Shown: positions 26,949 through 36,322, counted from the stretch's first letter. The stretch: 64,000 nucleotides of DNA from Alcaligenes sp. SDU_A2 (GCF_038237375.1 NZ_CP151273.1:186001-250000); one strand, 5' to 3'. Numbers and translations: made by a program. The notes: generated from the letters alone by a model not told the origin.

Positions 26949-27407
26949 ATGAGTCCCACCGAACACGATACGGCCTTCGTCGAAAATTACCTGCCAGCCC
27001 TGCTGGCCCAGGCCAGCCAGCTGATTTCCGCCGAATTCCACCAAGTTGTCCTGAGCAACGGCTTGTCCATCTCCGAATGGCGCGTGCTCTCGACCCTGTC
27101 CGGAGCCGGCGAAGTCAGCATCGGCCATCTGGCGCGCATCGCGACCACCAAACAGCCCACCGTCACGCGCCTGCTGGACCGGCTGGAAAATCAGGGCCTG
27201 CTGCGCCGCGTCGCCCACGACATAGACCGGCGCATCACACTGGTACAAATTACCGACGAAGGCCAGACCCTGATCTCGGGCCTGATCGCCAAAGCCCGCC
27301 TGCACGAAGAAGAAGTCGTGCGCCGCCTACAGCCGCTGGACGTCGGTGCCCTAAAGACCACCTTGCGCAGACTCATCTCCGAACAGCACGACTACAACGA
27401 GCAGTAA
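26949..27407 (+). CDS. MarR-family regulator divergent from the indolepyruvate oxidoreductase operon
   Basis: 152 residues. It has a winged-helix region EVSIGHLARIATTKQPTVTR plus the wing DIDRRITLVQITDEG. Divergent arrangement with the two-subunit oxidoreductase suggests local control of that operon through the intervening inverted repeat. It ends before a good terminator. Confidence 0.9.
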   Translation: MSPTEHDTAFVENYLPALLAQASQLISAEFHQVVLSNGLSISEWRVLSTLSGAGEVSIGHLARIATTKQPTVTRLLDRLENQGLLRRVAHDIDRRITLVQITDEGQTLISGLIAKARLHEEEVVRRLQPLDVGALKTTLRRLISEQHDYNEQ

Positions 27408-27481
27408 ACCCCAGGTCGCAAGCTGACTATCCCGCCGAAATCAAGCCCTGCGCCACGGCGCAAAACCTACCGCTGCACAAA

Positions 27482-27512
27482 AAAAACCGCGCCCTTTTCA
27501 GGCACGGTTTTT
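27482..27512. terminator. Bidirectional terminator
   Basis: AAAAACCGCGCC/GGCACGGTTTTT, a 12-base stem with one mismatch and a short loop, with A-runs and T-runs outside. It serves the plus-strand marR and the minus-strand Bug gene. Confidence 0.8.
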
Positions 27513-27533
27513 CACTCATATAAGACCACCACC

Positions 27534-28517
27534 TTATTCTGGCTGTATCCCCAAGGTCGGGATCAGCTCGGAATAGGTCTTGGAATCGTTTTGCACGCGC
27601 TCCAATGTCTGGGCGGGCGTGGTGTAGAACTGAGCCAAGCCGCGGCTCTTGAACGCGGCCTGCATCTCTGGCGTGCGCAGGGCAGCATCTACCTTTTCCT
27701 GGATTTCCTTGACGGTCTCGTCCGGCGTCGTGCCGGGCGCAAACAGGGCAAATGTCGTGGTCGGGATGCTGTTGGCATGACCGCCAGCCTCCTGCACCGT
27801 GGGCACATCAGGCAGCAGTGCCGTGCGCTTGTCGGCACCCACGGCCAACACCCGTATCTTGCCGCCCTGAGCATGTTGGGAGGCCAAGATGCCGCCGACC
27901 AGCATGGCGTCCGTCTCGCCCCCCAAAATGGCATTGGTGGCCGGGGCCATGCCCTTGTAAGGAACATAGGTAAACTTCAAACCTTCTTCACGGGCCAGCA
28001 AGCCCATACCCAGATGGGTAACGTGACCACGTCCGCCCGTCCCTACGTTGGTGTCGCCATCAGCTTTCTTGGCCGCCGCCACAAATTCCTTGTAATCCTT
28101 GGCCGGGTAATCGTTGCGCACCAGCAAATATAGATTGACGCCCGCAACCGTGGTCACAGGTTTAAGGTCTTTTTCCCATTTGTAGGGCAGATTCTTGTAC
28201 AGCAAGGGATTGGTAGACACCGCCAGGCTGTCCACCATCAGCAAGGCAGAGCCATCACCCTTGGCTTTGGCAATATTGTCGGTGCCTATGATGGAGTTGG
28301 CCCCTGGACGGTTCTCGATCACAAAGACCTTGCCCGTGGCCTTGTTCAAATGCACGCCCAGATCGCGGGCCAGGATATCAGGCTCGGTGCCGGGCGGGTA
28401 AGGCACCACAATCCGGACTTGCTCGGTCGTAGGCCAAGCGGCCTGCGCCATCATAGGGGCCAGCGCCCCCACGCCTGCCAGCAACAAAGCCAATGTCGTG
28501 TTCTTTAGCTGCTTCAT
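27534..28517 (-). CDS. Bug/TctC-family periplasmic solute-binding protein
   Basis: 327 residues from the ATG at 28517 (AAGGAG 9 bases upstream; the ATG at 28523 is too close to it). There is a signal peptide of Leu/Ala residues ending MAQAAW. Family features are IVVPYPPGTEPD in place of the usual PxxPGG, and VIENRPGANSIIG. Such proteins capture small carboxylates, but many have no dedicated permease. It follows the sulfatase-like gene by about 60 bases and may bind that enzyme's product or substrate. Confidence 0.9.
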   Translation of the reverse strand: MKQLKNTTLALLLAGVGALAPMMAQAAWPTTEQVRIVVPYPPGTEPDILARDLGVHLNKATGKVFVIENRPGANSIIGTDNIAKAKGDGSALLMVDSLAVSTNPLLYKNLPYKWEKDLKPVTTVAGVNLYLLVRNDYPAKDYKEFVAAAKKADGDTNVGTGGRGHVTHLGMGLLAREEGLKFTYVPYKGMAPATNAILGGETDAMLVGGILASQHAQGGKIRVLAVGADKRTALLPDVPTVQEAGGHANSIPTTTFALFAPGTTPDETVKEIQEKVDAALRTPEMQAAFKSRGLAQFYTTPAQTLERVQNDSKTYSELIPTLGIQPE

Positions 28518-28578
28518 TGTCATCCACTCCTTGTGTTTTTATGGATATGCCGCGTCCCCACGGCGATTCAACAAGCCA

Positions 28579-30222
28579 TTACCACCGGCCAATCAGAATA
28601 TTCATCATGCGCTCATGCGCATTGGTTCGGTCTTCCACATCCGGCCAGCTTTCGCTGGCACGCCCCTTGAGCCCGTCCTTCCAGTCAAACAGTGCGTCCT
28701 TCATGCGACGGCGTACCGTCTCCAGACCCGGATCGGCACCCAGATCATGCAGTTCGTCCGGGTCCTGGCGCAGGTCAAACAATTGCGGCCTGTAGCCTTG
28801 CCAATGAATGTATTTGTAGTCTGCATCGCGCAGCATCAGGCCATGACACTCGTTCACACCCCGGCCCAGAAACTGCCGGGCCTCGCGATAGGCGTAATCC
28901 AGACTAGCCACAGTAAAGTCGCGCACCCAGTCGCTATCGCCATGCAGCAGCGGCAACAGCGAGCACCCCTCGATGCGATGCGGGCGAGCCGGCAGGCCTA
29001 ATGCATCCAGTATGGTCGGGGTGACGTCCACGCAGTCCACAAAGGCTGCGCTGGACTGCCCCCGCGTGGTATTGGCCTGCGCGCGCGGGTCCACCACAAT
29101 CAAGGGGACACGCACGGCGTTTTCGAAGAAGTATTCTTTTTCACCCAGCCAATGGTCGCCCTGCAAGTCGCCATGATCGGAGCTGAAGACAATCAGTGTG
29201 TCATCCAGCCGCCCCTGTTGCTCCAGCATTTCCAGCAAGCGGCCGATCTCATCATCGATCTGCTTGACCAGCCCCATATAGACCGGCTTGACGGTGCGCC
29301 AGACCTCGTCCTGGGCAAACGACAAGGACTCTTCGTGCTGCTGATAAGCCGCATGCACAGGATGCGTGCGCTCGCGCTCGTGCTGGGCGCGCAGCGGGGC
29401 CGTTGCGTCTTCCGGGCCAAACATATCGTTATAGGGCGCAGGTGCCTTGTACGGCCAATGCGGCTTGATGAACGACAAATGCAAAACCCAAGGCTCATCG
29501 CCTTTGTCGGCAATAAAATCCATGGCCCGCTGCGTAAAGTAGGCCGTCTCCGAATCCTGCGCCAGGACACGCGCGGCCAGCGGCGCATTACGCATATACC
29601 AACCCGAAGCTGGCTGACCCTGCGCATCCAGACTGCCGATCACGTAATCTTCCCAGGGCCGGTCGCTGTCGTAACCGCGCGCCTGCAAATACTCCCGATA
29701 CTCGCTCTCTTTGCCCATCTCGAAATGGCCGTCATAGCGCTCGATGGGCGTAAACCCGCCTTGCCAGAAACGGTCCGCACCTTCGGTCTGAATCTGGAAA
29801 CGGCGCGCATTGGCCCCGGCCGGGTCCGGCACATGGTGTGTCTTTCCCAGCAGCCAGCACCCCAAACCGGCCTGGGCCAGATAGTCGCCTAAATACTGCT
29901 CATCAATAGGGTGCGGCACGCGATTCCAGGTAACGCGGTGCGACAGGGGATAGCGTCCTGTGTAGTAGGACGCCCGCGAAGGGCCGCAGACAGCGGAATT
30001 GACATAGGCACGGTCAAAGCGCACCCCCATGCGCGCCAGCCTGTCGATATGCGGCGTGCGCAACACACTGCCGGGCGCATAACAGGACAGGTGATCGGCG
30101 CGCAGCTGATCACACATGATGAAAAGCACATTTCTGACGGCTTTAGGTGCCGTGTTCCATCCTGCCTCGTCCATATCCACCTCGGCGGCGGCCTGCCTGG
30201 CAGCAAGCTCGCCTGACTGCAT
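28579..30222 (-). CDS. Sulfatase / phosphonate monoester hydrolase family enzyme
   Basis: 547 residues. The alkaline-phosphatase-superfamily core has CDQLRADH (metal Asp) and the formylglycine signature C-x-P-x-R as CGPSRASYYTGR, followed by SSDHGD downstream. The pattern around the signature resembles phosphonate monoester hydrolases/aryl sulfatases. There is no signal peptide, so it is cytoplasmic. The start at 30222 lacks a good ribosome binding site; the in-frame ATG at 30174, preceded by GAGGTGG, is an alternative. It is co-transcribed with the Bug protein and divergent from an IclR regulator. Confidence 0.85.
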   Translation of the reverse strand: MQSGELAARQAAAEVDMDEAGWNTAPKAVRNVLFIMCDQLRADHLSCYAPGSVLRTPHIDRLARMGVRFDRAYVNSAVCGPSRASYYTGRYPLSHRVTWNRVPHPIDEQYLGDYLAQAGLGCWLLGKTHHVPDPAGANARRFQIQTEGADRFWQGGFTPIERYDGHFEMGKESEYREYLQARGYDSDRPWEDYVIGSLDAQGQPASGWYMRNAPLAARVLAQDSETAYFTQRAMDFIADKGDEPWVLHLSFIKPHWPYKAPAPYNDMFGPEDATAPLRAQHERERTHPVHAAYQQHEESLSFAQDEVWRTVKPVYMGLVKQIDDEIGRLLEMLEQQGRLDDTLIVFSSDHGDLQGDHWLGEKEYFFENAVRVPLIVVDPRAQANTTRGQSSAAFVDCVDVTPTILDALGLPARPHRIEGCSLLPLLHGDSDWVRDFTVASLDYAYREARQFLGRGVNECHGLMLRDADYKYIHWQGYRPQLFDLRQDPDELHDLGADPGLETVRRRMKDALFDWKDGLKGRASESWPDVEDRTNAHERMMNILIGRW

Positions 30223-30425
30223 TGTGATGATTGTCGGATGCTGCGCGCACGCTCTTAGGGCGGCGTTATGATGCTAATTATTACCGCAGTCTGAGAATTA
30301 CTGCTTAATAAGTTTAATGTTTAGGTGTAAACCATTAGAGCAATAGGGTCTCTTCACCGCCACGCCTCAACAAGCCAAGCCGTGGTTAGAATAGGGCGAC
30401 CATTACCCTGTTGCCCCGAGGGATC

Positions 30426-31208
30426 ATGAACAGTCTCAGACGCATGCTGCAGATTCTCGACCTGTATGGACCGGACACGCCCGTGCTGGATGTGGACACC
30501 ATAGGTCAGCGCCTGGATTACCCGCCCGCTACCATCTACCGCTATCTGAAGGAGTTATGCGCCTGCGGGCTGCTGATCCGTTCACCCGGCGGTTATGCGC
30601 CGGGGCCACGCTTTATCGAAATGGATCTGCTGATCCGCGAGTTCGATCCATTGATCACGCGCTGTCGGCCCTTGCTGCGTTCGCTGGTGGAACAGACCGG
30701 CCTGGATGTGCTGATCGGCCAGTTATACGGCGATCGCATCCTGAGCACGCACCAGGAAACCGGGCCGGACCGTTTTGACCTGATGTTCGGACGGGGCCGC
30801 ACTATGGATATGTTTCGTAGCGCTACGGCTCGCGTCGTTACCGCACACCTGCCTACCCGACAATTACGCCGGCTATACGACACCCATCAGCATCTGGACT
30901 ACGTGCAGCGCCTGGGCGCGCAATGGCCGCAATTTTCGGCCCATATGCAGGACATCCGGCGCGCCGGATACTGCGTCTCGCAAGAGCAGATCAACCCAGG
31001 CATTGCGGGCATTTCAGCGCCAATCTTTGACGATGCCAAACGTATTTTCGGCAGTCTGACGCTGCTAGGCAGCCTGGAGCGCTTTCATGCCCTGAACCAG
31101 ACAGCATTGGCAACCCTGATCCAGCCGGCAGCGCGTGCCGTCAGCCAAGCCTTGCTGTGGGAACCGCGTCACCCAGACGTATCGTTAACGACACCAAATG
31201 GAATGTGA
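30426..31208 (+). CDS. IclR-family transcriptional regulator
   Basis: 260 residues from the ATG at 30426 (GAGG upstream). An N-terminal winged helix (DTIGQRLDYPPATIYRYLKEL) is followed by the IclR effector domain (QEQINPGIAGISAPIFD). Divergent from the sulfatase-Bug operon, which it probably controls. Its last 40 bases overlap, in convergent orientation, the end of the 5'-nucleotidase gene. Confidence 0.85.
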   Translation: MNSLRRMLQILDLYGPDTPVLDVDTIGQRLDYPPATIYRYLKELCACGLLIRSPGGYAPGPRFIEMDLLIREFDPLITRCRPLLRSLVEQTGLDVLIGQLYGDRILSTHQETGPDRFDLMFGRGRTMDMFRSATARVVTAHLPTRQLRRLYDTHQHLDYVQRLGAQWPQFSAHMQDIRRAGYCVSQEQINPGIAGISAPIFDDAKRIFGSLTLLGSLERFHALNQTALATLIQPAARAVSQALLWEPRHPDVSLTTPNGM

Positions 31209-32104
31209 ACCGAAGGCAAAGACTGCGCGGTAGGAATCAAGTGCGTAGTCTGGTCATCAAAGAAAATATGCGGCTGCAAGACTTCCAGCACACGTCGCTT
31301 TTCGATGCCGCCCAAAAAAAATGCCTCGTTGACCTCGATACCCCAATTGCGCATGGTGTAGATGACGCGCTCGTGCGCAGGCGCATTGCGCGCCGTGACG
31401 ATAGAAATCTTCAGGCGCGGCACATAGGAAGCGTCGTCCCGGTGCCGCGCCTGTTCCAAAGATTGGATATGGGCCAGTTTCAATAAAAAGGCCTGCAAAA
31501 GACCTGGCTTGTGCGGCGTCTGCACCAGGCGGGTTTCATGCTCGAAAAAGGCCGGCAAGCCACCTTCCTGCTGGTAGACGCGCTCGGACTCATCGTCGGC
31601 GATGACTCCATCGAAATCAAACGCGACCCGGATCGGCTGATCGTCAAAGGCATCCTCGTACGCGCTGTTCAGCACGCGACCGGCCGGGTAGCCCTGCTGC
31701 ACCGCCCGATGCACATCGTCTTCGTTGGCCGACAGAAACAGGCTGATGGACAAAGGCTGTATATAGCGGCTCGGATCGCCCCCCTGCAAAAACACGGCAC
31801 GGCTGATGTCCAACGCATGATGACGAATGGAATTCATCACCCGCAAACCCGTATTGGGATCGTTGCGCGATAGCAGCACCACCTCTACCAATGGGTCCTG
31901 CGGCGACAAATCGTTCAACGCCAGCAAACGCTTGATAAACGAAAAAGCCACGCCCGGGCGCAAGGGCTGCTGCTCTCGCGCCAGTTGGTGCTCCCGGTAC
32001 GCTGCCTCGCCCTGGTCCATAAACACCTGATGCGATTCGCTCAGATCAAACAAGGCGCTGGCGGCCAGGCCAATCACCAAACGCGTGTCCAGATCGTACG
32101 CCAT
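31169..32104 (-). CDS. Cytosolic 5'-nucleotidase (NT5C1-like)
   Basis: 311 residues. The HAD-like motif VAFDFDGVIADDESE lies near residue 160, with later KISIVTARNAPAHERV and FFDDQTTH. The overall layout is that of bacterial homologues of vertebrate cytosolic 5'-nucleotidase I. It would dephosphorylate nucleoside monophosphates. The stop lies inside the 3' end of the IclR gene. Confidence 0.85.
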   Translation of the reverse strand: MAYDLDTRLVIGLAASALFDLSESHQVFMDQGEAAYREHQLAREQQPLRPGVAFSFIKRLLALNDLSPQDPLVEVVLLSRNDPNTGLRVMNSIRHHALDISRAVFLQGGDPSRYIQPLSISLFLSANEDDVHRAVQQGYPAGRVLNSAYEDAFDDQPIRVAFDFDGVIADDESERVYQQEGGLPAFFEHETRLVQTPHKPGLLQAFLLKLAHIQSLEQARHRDDASYVPRLKISIVTARNAPAHERVIYTMRNWGIEVNEAFFLGGIEKRRVLEVLQPHIFFDDQTTHLIPTAQSLPSVHIPFGVVNDTSG

Positions 32105-32229
32105 TGACTTTCTCCATCATGATGCAGGACAACAGCATACCAACGGCACAGGAACTCTGACACTACCCAATCCGCGCAAAGCCCACTAAAGTGACACAGA
32201 TTCCTTCTACTCTGAACCCGGACCCCTCC

Positions 32230-32931
32230 ATGAACGCCGCAGCCGGCTATACCCTTATCCTGGCCAATCCGCATTATTCATCCTGGTCGCTGCGCCCCTG
32301 GCTACTGATGACCCAGCAAGGCATCGACTTCCAGGCGCAGTGGTTCAATTTCGGCCCTCCGTTCAGCAGTCTGGCGTTTCATACGGCAGCTCCAGCCGGC
32401 ATGGTGCCCGTCCTGCATCACGATGGCGACATCATCTGGGACAGCCTGGGCATCGTAGAGTACCTGGCCGAACGTCACCCCGGCATCTGGCCCATCCAGC
32501 CCCGTGCCCGCGCCTGGGCACGCTGCGCCAGCGCAGAAATGCATTCCAACTTCTGCGCGCTGCGCACCCTGTGCCCATTCGGTGTCGCGATACGCGCACA
32601 GCCACGCCAACAAGATACGCGCCTGCAAGGCGAACTGGAGCGTCTGCAAGCGATCTGGCAGGAAGGGCTGGAACGCTTCGGGGGGCCCTTCCTGGCGGGC
32701 CCCCATTTCAGCGCGGTGGATGCCTTCTACGCCCCCATTGCCTTCCGTGTTCAGACCTACGGCCTGACCCTGAATGCGGATTCCCAAGCTTATGTGCAAC
32801 GAATGCTGGCCTTACCGGCCATGCAGCAATGGCACGACATGGCCTGCCGCGACCCCTGGCGCGATCCCGACCACGATGCCGAAGTCCTGCGCGTCGCCGA
32901 CATCAATCAGGATCTTCGGCCAGCATCCTAA
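32230..32931 (+). CDS. Glutathione S-transferase family protein
   Basis: 233 residues from the ATG at 32230; an in-frame GTG at 32191 would add 13 residues. The thioredoxin-like N-domain begins ILANPHYSSWSLRPWLLM, with the catalytic Ser region, and the cis-Pro loop is GMVPVLHHDG. A helical C-domain follows. It is close to YfcF/GstA-like proteins. No catabolic partner is adjacent, and there is no sign it isomerises maleylpyruvate. Confidence 0.85.
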   Translation: MNAAAGYTLILANPHYSSWSLRPWLLMTQQGIDFQAQWFNFGPPFSSLAFHTAAPAGMVPVLHHDGDIIWDSLGIVEYLAERHPGIWPIQPRARAWARCASAEMHSNFCALRTLCPFGVAIRAQPRQQDTRLQGELERLQAIWQEGLERFGGPFLAGPHFSAVDAFYAPIAFRVQTYGLTLNADSQAYVQRMLALPAMQQWHDMACRDPWRDPDHDAEVLRVADINQDLRPAS

Positions 32932-32964
32932 GCCCCGGGGTGTAGAGTCAGAAACGAAAGAGTA

Positions 32965-32999
32965 TCCTTGATGGTCTGCTTGCTTATCATCATCAAGGA
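32965..32999 (+). promoter_or_regulatory. Hairpin covering the MFS ribosome binding site
   Basis: TCCTTGATG (32965-32973) pairs exactly with CATCAAGGA (32991-32999). The right arm contains the only Shine-Dalgarno-like AAGGA before the ATG at 33009. Folding would mask ribosome binding, so it may be a translational switch or, as DNA, an operator. Confidence 0.45.
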
Positions 33000-33008
33000 A
33001 TCCTTCGC

Positions 33009-34223
33009 ATGGGCGATACGCCTGCTCGAAAACCCAATCAATGGCAGCCCTATCTATGGGTCTGTCTGGCCATGTGCGTGGGTGTCATGGGTACTGCCCT
33101 GGCCAGTCCGCTGTATCCCCTGTACCAAGCGCACTGGGATCTGAACGACAGCCACATCACCCAGTTATATGTGGCCTACATGAGCGCAGCCTTGCTGGGC
33201 TTGCTGTTTCTGGGCCGTTTAAGCGACCGCAAAGGTTTCATGCCCGTACTGCGCGCGGGCCTGATCGTCGTCACCGGCGGGGTGGCATTGTCCGCCTTTG
33301 CCTGGGACGTCTACAGCTTTCTGTTCAGCCGGATCATGATAGGTCTAGCATCGAGCATGATCGTCACCTCGGCCTCCATCGGACTGACCCAACTGAACCG
33401 CGGCGGCGACCTGCAACGCGCCGCTGCCACGACATCGCTGATGCTGGCCTTCGGCTTTGGCCTGGGGCCGGTTGTCGGTGGCCTGATCGCGCAATGGGCA
33501 CCCACACCACTGCTAACAAGCTACATTCCCTCGATTTTGCTGGGCATCCTGGCCATCTACGCCCTGTTCCAGATCACGCCACCCGTCGGCAGTCAACCAC
33601 TGCCCGGCAAACATACCAACTGGCGTGCCTGGCTGCCACGCATCATGATGCCGGCTAAACAGCTTCGACGCCCGTATCTGCTGGGCTGCCTATCGGCCTG
33701 CTGCGCCTTTGCCATGTTCAGCCTGTTCGCCTCGCTGGCTCCCAGCTTCATGGCGCAAATGGTGCCTTGGCACGGCCCGGCCACCAGTGGCCTGTCCATC
33801 GGTATCATTCTGTTCTTATCGTCGGGCTTTCAACTGGTGGTGCGCCGCTGGCCGGCCAGACGCAGCGTCCTGATAGGCCTGATCGCATTCGCGCTCGCCA
33901 ATCTGGCCTTGCTGGCTAATCTATGGACCGCCTCGTCGCTACTGTTCGTGCTCTGCGTACTGATCACCGCATTCGGCCACGGTCTGTGCATGGTGGGCGG
34001 CATGTCCGTCGTCAACAAGGTCTCGCCCCCGCATCAACGGGCCGCCATGACCTCCACCTACCTGGTCATTGCCTACCTGGGAGCCATTTTGCCCATATTG
34101 GGTCTGGGTGCCCTGGCCGACCTTCTAGGACTGACGCAAGGACTGATGATTTACTGCGGCACCATGATGATGGCCACCCTGACATTGGCTGCCACCGTAT
34201 GGCGAACCCGCCCCATTACCTGA
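33009..34223 (+). CDS. Major facilitator superfamily transporter
   Basis: 404 residues with about 12 membrane helices. The MFS loop 2-3 motif is present as GRLSDRKGFMPVL, and the drug:H+ antiporter-like GLASSMIVTSASIG segment follows in helix 4-5. It is probably an efflux pump for small hydrophobic compounds or arabinose-type substrates; the specificity is not readable. The leader hairpin suggests translational control. Confidence 0.88.
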   Translation: MGDTPARKPNQWQPYLWVCLAMCVGVMGTALASPLYPLYQAHWDLNDSHITQLYVAYMSAALLGLLFLGRLSDRKGFMPVLRAGLIVVTGGVALSAFAWDVYSFLFSRIMIGLASSMIVTSASIGLTQLNRGGDLQRAAATTSLMLAFGFGLGPVVGGLIAQWAPTPLLTSYIPSILLGILAIYALFQITPPVGSQPLPGKHTNWRAWLPRIMMPAKQLRRPYLLGCLSACCAFAMFSLFASLAPSFMAQMVPWHGPATSGLSIGIILFLSSGFQLVVRRWPARRSVLIGLIAFALANLALLANLWTASSLLFVLCVLITAFGHGLCMVGGMSVVNKVSPPHQRAAMTSTYLVIAYLGAILPILGLGALADLLGLTQGLMIYCGTMMMATLTLAATVWRTRPIT

Positions 34224-34385
34224 TGCACTGGCGGGCAGATCGCACTATTCACGCATATTCGAGCATGCAGAGGGTTTAATCGAACAGCACTCTCCAGCCT
34301 GTGCCTGGAGATACGGCACCATCACGGCGATCAAACCACTACGAGGTCTCCTTTTCCTGCCATTTCCTGACCATCCGAATTTTCA

Positions 34386-35231
34386 ATGACCATCGATCTG
34401 CACGAAGCCAACCGCTTGTCCTGGAACGCCGCCACCATTGCGCACAACAGCCACAAAGGCGACCAAGCCGCTTTTTTCCGCAGCGGCGGCACCACACTGT
34501 TTCCGGAAGAACTGGATCTGCTAGGCGACATTGCAGGCAAAGAACTGCTACATCTGCAATGCAATGCAGGCCAGGACAGTCTTAGCCTGGCGCAGCGGGG
34601 AGCACGGGTCACGGGGGTCGATATCTCCGACGAAGCCATCGACTTTGCCAAACGCCTGTCGGCTGAGGCCCTTATTCCAGCGCAATTCGAGCGCGCCGAC
34701 CTGTTCACCTGGTTCGAGCAGGCCCGGCAGCAGCACAGAACTTTTGATCGGGTCTTTGCCTCCTACGGCACCATTTGCTGGCTCTCCGACATCGATACCT
34801 GGGCACGAGGCATCGCCTCGGTGCTCAAACCCGGTGGCCAATTTTCCTTTATCGAATTTCATCCCTTCGCCCTGGTGTTTGACGAAGAGTGGAAGCCCCG
34901 CTACGGATACTTCAAAGACGGCCCCATCATAGAATCCGGAGTCGGCGATTATGTTGCCCAGTCCGGCGACACTCTGGCCGTCGATACCTACCACACCGGC
35001 ACCGAAAACTTCACCAACCCGCACCCCTCGTATGAGTTCAGCTGGGGGATCGGAGAAGTCGTATCGGCTTTAGTACGCGCAGGTCTGACCCTGGACCGGC
35101 TGGTCGAATACCCATACATGAATGGGTGGCGTGCGTTCGAGCCTATGCGCGAACTTGATGGCGACCGGCTGGCCCCCCCTGAAACCATGCCGAACCTGCC
35201 ACTGATGTACGGAATTGCCGCCCACAAATAA
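34386..35231 (+). CDS. Class I SAM-dependent methyltransferase
   Basis: 281 residues. Motif I is LHLQCNAGQDSLSLAQRG with the acidic residue of motif II in VTGVDISDEAI; a GTICWLSDI segment and FSFIEFHPF follow. It looks like the UbiE/Methyltransf_25 type. The substrate is unknown. It stands alone after a short hairpin (TCTCCAG/CTGGAGA at 34291-34311). Confidence 0.85.
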   Translation: MTIDLHEANRLSWNAATIAHNSHKGDQAAFFRSGGTTLFPEELDLLGDIAGKELLHLQCNAGQDSLSLAQRGARVTGVDISDEAIDFAKRLSAEALIPAQFERADLFTWFEQARQQHRTFDRVFASYGTICWLSDIDTWARGIASVLKPGGQFSFIEFHPFALVFDEEWKPRYGYFKDGPIIESGVGDYVAQSGDTLAVDTYHTGTENFTNPHPSYEFSWGIGEVVSALVRAGLTLDRLVEYPYMNGWRAFEPMRELDGDRLAPPETMPNLPLMYGIAAHK

Positions 35232-35266
35232 CACGACGGCCCTTGCCCGGGCATATCCCTACGCAG

Positions 35267-36322
35267 TCACTGCTGCGCTTGCCGCTCCCGCTGCAGTGCC
35301 AGCAAGGCCTGGAACGACGCATCCCCCTGCAACGTCTGCAAGGCCCAGAATTCATCCAGCCACTGGGCCTGGCCCTCCCAGCCGCCGTCGATCAGCAGCC
35401 CGATGTTACGCAGGGCCCCCTCTCTGTCGCCGATCAAGGCCCGTGCGCCCGCCGCATAAAAATAGCACCACGGGATATGCCCGCCAGCCTGCTCGAAATG
35501 GTGCGCCAATTCCAGGCAACGGGCAGGCTCCAGATCACCGGCATTCTCTGCAGGCAAACGGCAGCTATATGCCGTGTACTGCTGCTGCTCAACCAGACCA
35601 ATCGAACGCGCAATCGCCCGCGATCCTTTATTCGAGGTATGGCAATGCCATTCAATTTCCTGCAGACCACGACGCATACATTGTTCAACGGTTGCCCAAG
35701 CCAGGTACCGTCCAAGCCCCAAACCTCTAAATGCCGGGTCGGTAGACACGCCCACCTCGCAACGCTGCCCAACGACGCTGTCTGTTAGGCAATGGCTGAC
35801 GATCTGTCCGCCGCGCACGGCGCAAAAACCAATCGCCGCGTCAAAAAACGTCTCCTCTGAGCGCCAGCTCTCGATGGATTCGTGCAAAACATCCAGATTG
35901 TCCAACGGCCGGGCCAACAGGGCGCGATCAATAGGCGCTATCTCGACCCCTGCAGGCAGCGCCGGGGGAACTGACAACGCTGCCACCGACGGCAGCCCAA
36001 AACGAACCCGCGGATGCGGTATCGCAAAAGGGTTGGACCAGATCTGCGGCAAACGCTGCCCCCAGGGTTCCTGAACGTACACATAAGCCCAGTCCGGGAT
36101 CAGATCCCGGACTGCCTGCGCCGCATCGCCATCCACATGGCAGGCCACATAAAAGGTATCACCACTGGAAACAACAGCGAACTGTGGCCTGTCCTGACGG
36201 TCAACCCAAACATCTCCATCAATCGTTCCATCCAAAATCCCAGCAAGCTCAATATGGTCGGCGGCAAGTTCCGCCAAAACAGGCTGGGCCGACCCGTATT
36301 CCGGGTACTCGATATTCAGCAT
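35267..36322 (-). CDS. GNAT-family acetyltransferase with C-terminal TPR-like region
   Basis: 351 residues from the ATG at 36322, with AGGAG 7 bases upstream. The GNAT core in the middle (residues about 130-260) has VSTDPAFRGLGLGRYLA as the acetyl-CoA loop and HTSNKGSRAIARSIGLVE. The N-terminal 120 residues resemble ZmaR/GNAT_acetyltran-type proteins; the last 80 residues read like a small helical repeat (FEQAGGHIPW..GDREGALRNIG). The acceptor is unknown. Confidence 0.8.
   Translation of the reverse strand: MLNIEYPEYGSAQPVLAELAADHIELAGILDGTIDGDVWVDRQDRPQFAVVSSGDTFYVACHVDGDAAQAVRDLIPDWAYVYVQEPWGQRLPQIWSNPFAIPHPRVRFGLPSVAALSVPPALPAGVEIAPIDRALLARPLDNLDVLHESIESWRSEETFFDAAIGFCAVRGGQIVSHCLTDSVVGQRCEVGVSTDPAFRGLGLGRYLAWATVEQCMRRGLQEIEWHCHTSNKGSRAIARSIGLVEQQQYTAYSCRLPAENAGDLEPARCLELAHHFEQAGGHIPWCYFYAAGARALIGDREGALRNIGLLIDGGWEGQAQWLDEFWALQTLQGDASFQALLALQRERQAQQ

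Noticed and set aside
32230-32931. The GST as maleylpyruvate isomerase of the gentisate pathway
   Set aside because: It is over 10 kb from the gentisate-type genes on the other strand, and its N-terminal motifs look like YfcF/GstA-type proteins, not the known isomerases.
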